Shown one piece after another: positions 58,293 through 64,000 of a stretch of 64,000 nt of DNA; the stretch's first letter is position 1; every line of letters begins with the position of its first letter. The stretch covers positions 3,513,613 through 3,577,612 of the forward strand of contig BTRK01000006.1 in assembly GCA_036245805.1 (NCBI GenBank), read 5' to 3'. Source of the DNA: Pristionchus mayeri (lineage: Eukaryota; Nematoda; Chromadorea; Rhabditida; Neodiplogasteridae). The notes below the pieces were generated by a model. It did not search any database and was not told where the DNA came from. It worked only from the letters and a program-made list of their open reading frames with translations. The position numbers were made by a program, and so were the translations under genes.

Positions 58293-59550
58293 GCTTTCAA
58301 AGCGGAAAAAAAATTCTAGAACAAGAAGAGAGTATCGGCAGAGCTGAATGAAGTGTGATTGCGATGATTTCGTTTAGTCGGTGAGTCACTTACGATGGAA
58401 TTAAACGCGATTATATCCATAGTGCTAGTACGCCGAAAATTGGCACGCTTGAGAAGACTTCATGTGCGAGTTCGACTCGGTGGTGAATATCGCACGTCTT
58501 CTGAGAAATTGCGTGTGCTTTAATATATGAATTCGTGGTCTACGAGTTTTCAATTCGAACTCAATGTAGTGCGGAATGCCTCTACACCGTGTACAGTTAT
58601 TACTCCATTTTATTTTTTAATTAGAATAATAACCTACAAAGAAAGAGAGAGGGAATGGTTATTGATCTGTCTTGTGACGATTGATGTATTCATTTTGCAA
58701 TTTTTTTATTGTAAATCCAACGTAACGTGATTTCTGTCACAACACGAGCGGGGTTTAACGCAGAAAAAAACACACAAAAACAACCAACGAGGGAATAGAA
58801 AAATCAAGGGATCACAAGGGGCAGAAAAACAACGAACAACCAACGAACAAGAAGGCCTCGACGAAAATTAAACGGAAACGAGTAAAGGTAAATTTAAAGT
58901 TTTTATATTTCGTCTTCTGGGCTCGCGAGAGAACACTGCTAGGCTAGTGTACACTTGGGTGGATTCACTCTGGAGTGCCCACCTTTCGCCAGACCTAATT
59001 GCAAGTGTCCTCTTGTCACGGCTGCCGTCTCTAATGGGTACGGAGGCGCCTTGGTACGGACACGAATTTGTCTGAAAATGGGAATGCAGATTCAAGTGTG
59101 TGTGTGTGGGGGGGGAGGAGAGTGCTAATCGGAAAATCGGTGGTGTTCACTCCTCATTTCAAGTGACATTGATAAGGTGATCTGATTATTTCAGTCATTT
59201 TTCCCTTTAAAATGGCCAAATATGCATGTGCAGTTGGAGAAATCTGCAAATCATTGACGTTTGTATTCAGGAAGCAGGTGTTTCCTACACCTACACGCTG
59301 TTTGTAACACCATACACAAACGGTAACCAATGCTCAATCTTTTGTATGATACGCTCGTATTGTGGTAATACACGCATGTAAACATACTTACGCTGCGATC
59401 ATTTCTTTGCTACAGAATCTCCCTAATGATTTCCCTAGAGTGTTTCACAAGCCGCCGCTCCTAGAAAATCATCATTCATTTGTCTCACAGCCAACACGAG
59501 ATCTAGCCAAACATATTTTCTTTTCTTAGTAATTTGATAGATTCCAGGGG
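58293..59550. other. Divergent intergenic region
   Basis: About 1.26 kb between the two receptor genes, which are transcribed away from each other. Promoters of both should be here. A GA-rich tract (58637-58650), an AC-rich tract (58740-58870) and a GT run (59096-59108) are visible. No coding exon with splice support was found. Confidence 0.5.
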
Positions 59551-61745
59551 ATGACTCGTTCCTCGGGGAATTTAAACGTCTCTAAGGATGAACTCGAGCT
59601 GGCCGTCTACATGGCTACCAGCTCGTATATGCATGGCGTAAGTATTCTGCCTTTCTTCGATAGCTTTACGGTTCTGGAAACTCATGCAATCAAATCAATA
59701 TTGCAGGTGCTCGTTTTTCGAGTGATATCGGCTGTTATTGGAATTGCTATGATGCTGTACGCCTGGTGTTCCAAGTAATCATTCATTTGATTATTATATT
59801 CAATTTATGCATTTACCGTACACCGTAGGAAGCTTCGGCAAGCACACAACATGCTAGATTAACGGAATTGACGGCTACAAGTCCTCATTTTTTGATTGGA
59901 AATGCTGGCAAATAATACACAAAATTCGTTATACGTTTATACGTCACTGATCAAAATTAAAATTAAAAATAAAATGAATGAACATAAACAAACAGATGCC
60001 TTCTACCCCATCGCAGTCTGGTCATTCTGATGGGCCAACATGCCATGTGGGCAATGTTACTGTCAGTCTTCACACTTGCGGAGAGCAGTATTGCCGTGTT
60101 CGAGATTGTTACTTGGAGGTATTGTTCTACTTTTTTGTCTATTGCGTTCCCCAGCGAGCCCAAACAGGTCATTTTTACCTTTTTTGAGTTCAGCAATATT
60201 CCTATTCAACCCTTCGATCTCTTCCAATATCGGGACACAGTTTCCTGCTTTCATCGATCGAGTTGCATCATTCTGGCGCTACATGGTTAGCACATTTCTA
60301 TATTTATTGAATTACCTGACTTTTTGAGGAAGCATAACAACGTTAGTAATCATCATCATTGAACGAGTTATTGCGTATCGAAGAAGGGATACGTATGAAA
60401 AATCGAGCCCGATCATGGGATATTTGCTGGCTGTTGTTAGTGTAAGATTTTTTTTCCATTACATTGCTCTTTTTTTGGATATCTGTCATTGTGCAAGAAC
60501 AACGGATATACAACTCTTTACGGCATTTGATGAGCCGATTACCAGCCCCCTCCCATCAGAAACTAATCAGTCATTACAGTTAGCTTTCACTGCTCTGCTA
60601 CAGTACGGCACTTATATCCACTACGATTTCGAAATTATTCGCTATCGATGCACTGTTGTGACTCCTTCCGGAGCAAGCTATAATCAGAAAATGGGGGTAT
60701 GTTTTGTGGGTTAGGGTTGGACTCCACATAAGGGTTGGCTTCGTGGGAAATTGTCTCCTTTATTCCGATCTCGTCCATCGGCAGGTGATAGGTAGAGTGG
60801 GCTATTCGGGTAATCGTCTCTTCATTTCGCGTACTCTCTCGACCGGTCGAGCGGTGAGAGAGTATTGCAAATGAAGAGACGATTACCCGAATAGCGCATT
60901 CTAGTGATAGGGCCGCAGAGTGAGTAGAACCATTTCCCACGTGGTGAGCAATCTTCTGACTCTCCTCAGTTTGCACACTCTCTCGCCGGTTAGAGAGACG
61001 AGAGTGCGTACAAACTGAAGAGAGTCAGACGACTGCTCCACGAGGCCATCCCTAGTCAAAATCTTCACTATAAAATTACGTATTTTCTCGACTTGACTGT
61101 GTTCCAATTCGTAAACGTTCCTTCAGGTTCTTCTAATGATTGTTCAATTTTTCACTCTGCTCGCTTACTCCTTGCTATTGAGTGCTAACTATCGGACTCA
61201 AGCAGGAGTGTCTGATTCTCTAACCGAGCGGTGTTGCACAACTCCTTTTCATGATTCATTTTCATTTTCAGGTTTCAATTAGCAGAAAACATTCGGTATC
61301 TGGAGTACCTGGTTCCGATCATTTTGTGAGCCTTACGGTGAATTATTTCTAAATAAAAATAATTGCAAACAGATTTACTACCCTAATCAACGTCGCTGCA
61401 ATTTTCGTATTTATCATTATCCATCTCTTTGATCTCAGCAAGACCTATACCGCTCTAGGAGAAGTGAGTTGTAATCGAAAGCATGCATCAAGAACGCATG
61501 TTATGTTCGCACTTTGCTCTTAATTTATCGTTTAGGAGAGTATTTCGTTCCTCCATCTTCAAACAATGATCTTGCCCGTGGTTAAATACTTGCACATCAG
61601 GTAAATAAATCGCAAAACTATGAAATTGACGATATATACTTCAAGGAAGGAGAAGCGTTCGCTGGAAGGTGTTCTTTCACTCAATCGAACTCGCGGCGAA
61701 CTATTTATAACGAGTCACTTACAAGTCATTCAGAAGTCATGGTAG
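59551..61745 (+). CDS. Serpentine (7TM) chemoreceptor, Sre/Srab-like
   Basis: Confident exons: 59551-59637, 59707-59774, 59996-60118, 60194-60285, 60329 to at least 60441, then 61272-61325, 61373-61463, 61536-61600, 61646-61745, in phase where joined. Segments: TM1 VLVFRVISAVIGIAMMLY; PHRSLVILMGQHAMW leading to TM2; TM3 ITTLVIIIIERVIAYRRR with the ER-A motif, then DTYEKS; the conserved FQLAENIRYLEYLVPIIL start of TM6; LFTTLINVAAIFVFIIIHLF; TM7 LHLQTMILPVVKYLHI; a tail ending QKSW, as Sre/Srab receptors do. The TM4-TM5 part (60442-60720) cannot be read cleanly: one frame is open but poorly hydrophobic. A second frame has TM-like segments but needs a one-base shift at an 8-T run (60448-60455) and contains stops. 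So it is either an unusual receptor or a pseudogene. Confidence 0.7.
60802..60895. repeat. Hairpin family B member
   Basis: GCTATTCGGGTAATCGTCTC and the following TTCATTT pair with AAATGAAGAGACGATTACCC and GAATAGC; the loop holds CTCTCTCGACCGGTCGAG. An almost perfect 94-base palindrome in the receptor gene's long intron, with a second member of the family at 60940-61042. Confidence 0.95.
60940..61042. repeat. Hairpin family B member
   Basis: CGTGGTGAGCAATCTTCTGA on the left pairs with TCAGACGACTGCTCCACG on the right; the loop holds CTCTCTCGCCGGTTAGAGAG. It lies 45 bases from the family member at 60802-60895, so two insertions of the same family sit side by side in one intron. Confidence 0.9.
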
Positions 61746-64000
61746 TCGCTGGGTTGTTGACACAATTCGTTGTATCTACTGCCCCCTCCAACAATAACAA
61801 TAATCCCTAGTGATCGATATAACGTTGATTTTTTCCAATACGAAACACTTTTTCAAAATATATTGATTCAATCTTCATATTAGTAACTGCTTCCTTCTAA
61901 TTTCTCGCCTGACTCTTTATTTTGCTCAAAGAGAAAAATTGAATGCAGATGATGTGTATTCCACATTTGTTTCGGAAAATCTTAAAGCAGAAGATTGCAA
62001 TAGTCAAAAAAATAACAATTGAGTTTATGTCGTTATAAATCAAAAACGATACATTATGATATTTGTGTAGTATATGGCGGAAATGGGAAAACATAATTGG
62101 AAAAAAAGGAACGACTGATCGAGAGATGGTGCAAGCAGGGGATGATACCGCGCGATCTTCTGACTCTCTTAACATCAGCAATTATAAGCATGTTATTCAT
62201 CATGAATAATGTGCTTTATCCGTTTGAATATCGCATAATTTGACACACTTTATCACAAATCATTATCTTCAACAAAAAAATATCAGGAAAATCCATCTTG
62301 GGCAAGCATGAAAGCCTGTAAAGAACAAAGAGTCTTCGCTAAGAAGTGTTCTTGTAGTAGACAGCCCCGATGAAGCGGGTGGAGTAGAACATCATCCAAC
62401 CTGAATGGATATGTTCGCAGACTGGGAAGAAACCAACTGTTGTTGATGGAGCGCTTATTCGAAAGCTCATATTCGAGGGTCGCCCATGCGCCAATTATAT
62501 CGCCATGTTCACGTCATCGTCATACTTCCATCAGAATGATCAGAACTCCAATAATATACAACAGTCGTGTCATTAACAATTACATACCTCTCCGAAGCTC
62601 AAATTTGTTTCATATTTGACTGAATGTATTTCTTGTACTGACAATAATTTCATCTGATCGAATTCCGAGTGTACGTCTGAAGATCTGGAAAAGAGTGAAT
62701 TAAATAAGTCGTAATATCAAGGATGTGAGAAGAAAATGGAGTCGTATAGCGAACGAAATCGGAAAAGAGAGGAGTGCGGAAGAGGCGCTCACACTGTAAC
62801 CATGGATGCCAGGCAAAGGGAGATGGTTCAAGATGACGTAGCAAAAAGTGGCTCTCTGCTCCCTTCATTCTTCTAGTGCTCCCACTCTCAACACGCATAA
62901 TGAATATAGGTGGTAGAACACGAATAATAAAGAGAAACTTGCTGCAAAGTTATCAATAGGATAGAGGAAATACATGGGAAGATGATGCTTCTTAGGGCGC
63001 GAGGGATAGAACTCGCGGCCATTGCTTTACCGGTCCTTACTTATTTTTAGGTTAGTGAATGGAAGAATTTAAATACTCTTTGAATTTAAATTGTTTATTC
63101 ATTTGTAGAAATTTTTACACGTAGTGCCGAGAGATGGTGGAGGTGATAGTGCATCCATATTCATCTCTCATTTCTTGGCATGTCTCCATTGCCTTCCGCG
63201 CCGCGCAGAAGATGACTGTATTTTCAGTTTATGTTATGCTTATTGTAAATAAACTAACTTCAGCATGCTTCCCCCACTGAAGAAACCACAGGCAGCATCC
63301 TTTACAGCTTCCAGTCATCGGTTCCAGCACTCTTTTGTCTTACCATTTAATTTAGTTGCACCTGAATGCCATTAGCAATGCTAATTATGTCAGAACTGGA
63401 GTTAATTGACATTTTTTTCGTCATATTCTTCGGGATATTTGATCATGCGATCTAACTACTCACCTCTATGCAATTGCGTAGCATAATGGATTTTTTTGCT
63501 GTTGCATGCTAGAACTGTTTTCTGAAACATTCCGTGTGTATACCGGAAAATCTGAAATATTCGATACTTTTATCTAGATTCCAAAATTTGAACAAAATAC
63601 GAGGGTAAGTGGTGTCGTATAGAAAACGAAATAGAGAAGAAGGGAATAGGAGTGGGAAAGGGAGGGGAAGTGAGGAAGGATCGCTCATCTCCATGGTCTC
63701 CATTCTCAATTTCTCTCTTTCGAGGAGAGAAGATAAGTATAAAAGACGAACAATGCACTCCACTGATGAGTTAGCGAATGTGGATTAAAATAAAATAAAT
63801 TTAATTTTAAATATTCCATCTGCACTATTTTGTCATCTGCACTTTTTCCATTATAAAGATTTAAAATATTTATCAATATCTACAAATTATGTTCCGATCG
63901 CAAGGTGCGCCATTCTCATCGAATTTGGCCGTCGTCATGCTTTCCGACCTGATAGAAGTTGCTCACTGAATGATCAGTTTATTATAAGCTCATGTTGGAT
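61746..64000. other. Repeat-rich right end of window
   Basis: Contains three members of the same-orientation unit family (signatures near 61965, 62664 and 63531, the last two followed by a CCATGG block at 62799 and 63692). No gene could be assembled. A CT-rich stretch and short A/T tracts fill the remainder. One exon-like piece at 62339-62400 is listed separately. Confidence 0.5.
62339..62400 (-). CDS. Possible terminal exon of an unidentified membrane protein
   Basis: On the minus strand an acceptor (ATCCATTCAG) is followed by 20 codons ending in TAG (WMMFYSTRFIGAVYYKNTS). About 130 bases upstream, a hydrophobic stretch (LLYIIGVLIILME) ends at a GTATGA donor-like site and could be the preceding exon. 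Phase between the two does not settle the question, no family is recognised, and the pieces may be chance. Confidence 0.22.

Noticed and set aside
1..64000. CRISPR array, bacterial operon, rRNA operon or viral genome
   Set aside because: No regularly spaced identical repeats with unique spacers, no ribosome-binding-site-led gene strings, no rRNA core sequences; introns and splice signals mark the window as eukaryotic.

Overview
This is nuclear DNA from a nematode. The evidence is exon-dense genes with short introns, splice acceptors of the form T/A-TTNCAG directly before start codons (spliced-leader type), nematode-specific receptor and F-box families, a BEL/Pao retroelement, and very many foldback repeats. 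A diplogastrid such as Pristionchus is my best guess; that is inference from overall style, not from a diagnostic marker. No bacterial operon, CRISPR array or rRNA gene was seen.

Layout. 1-904 holds no recognisable gene. 906-5149 is a decayed BEL/Pao LTR retrotransposon (gag knuckles, protease, RT, RNase H, integrase in broken frames), followed by an accessory coiled-coil/Cys-rich reading frame (5558-6138) and short tandem repeats. 7335-13083 (minus) is a complete 17-exon Cys-loop ligand-gated channel, 408 aa. 13084-28649 is gene-poor and filled with foldback and diverged tandem units. 28650-29840 (minus) is a four-exon F-box gene with one in-frame TGA. 31041-31415 (plus) is a three-exon gene for a 72-residue secreted peptide, convergent with 31633-41065 (minus), an 18-exon microsomal-type epoxide hydrolase of 473 aa. 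That gene's introns contain a train of large inverted-repeat elements. 42535-46373 (minus) is a cyclin A-like gene with a damaged splice donor. 46374-56209 is again repeat-rich. 56210-58292 (minus) and 59551-61745 (plus) are two divergent serpentine chemoreceptor genes, each with at least one lesion or unresolved segment. 61746-64000 is repeat-rich with one possible terminal exon.

The genes do not form a pathway: channel, detoxification/lipid-epoxide enzyme, cell-cycle regulator, chemoreceptors and a secreted peptide are independent loci. What unites the window is repeat activity. There are at least five palindromic elements 0.6-2.2 kb long, several small hairpin families, and a family of about 20 short units that all lie in the same orientation from 14 to 63.5 kb. 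All exon models were built by hand from splice signals, reading phase and family knowledge. Phase agrees across every junction of the channel and hydrolase models, which is the main reason for trusting them.
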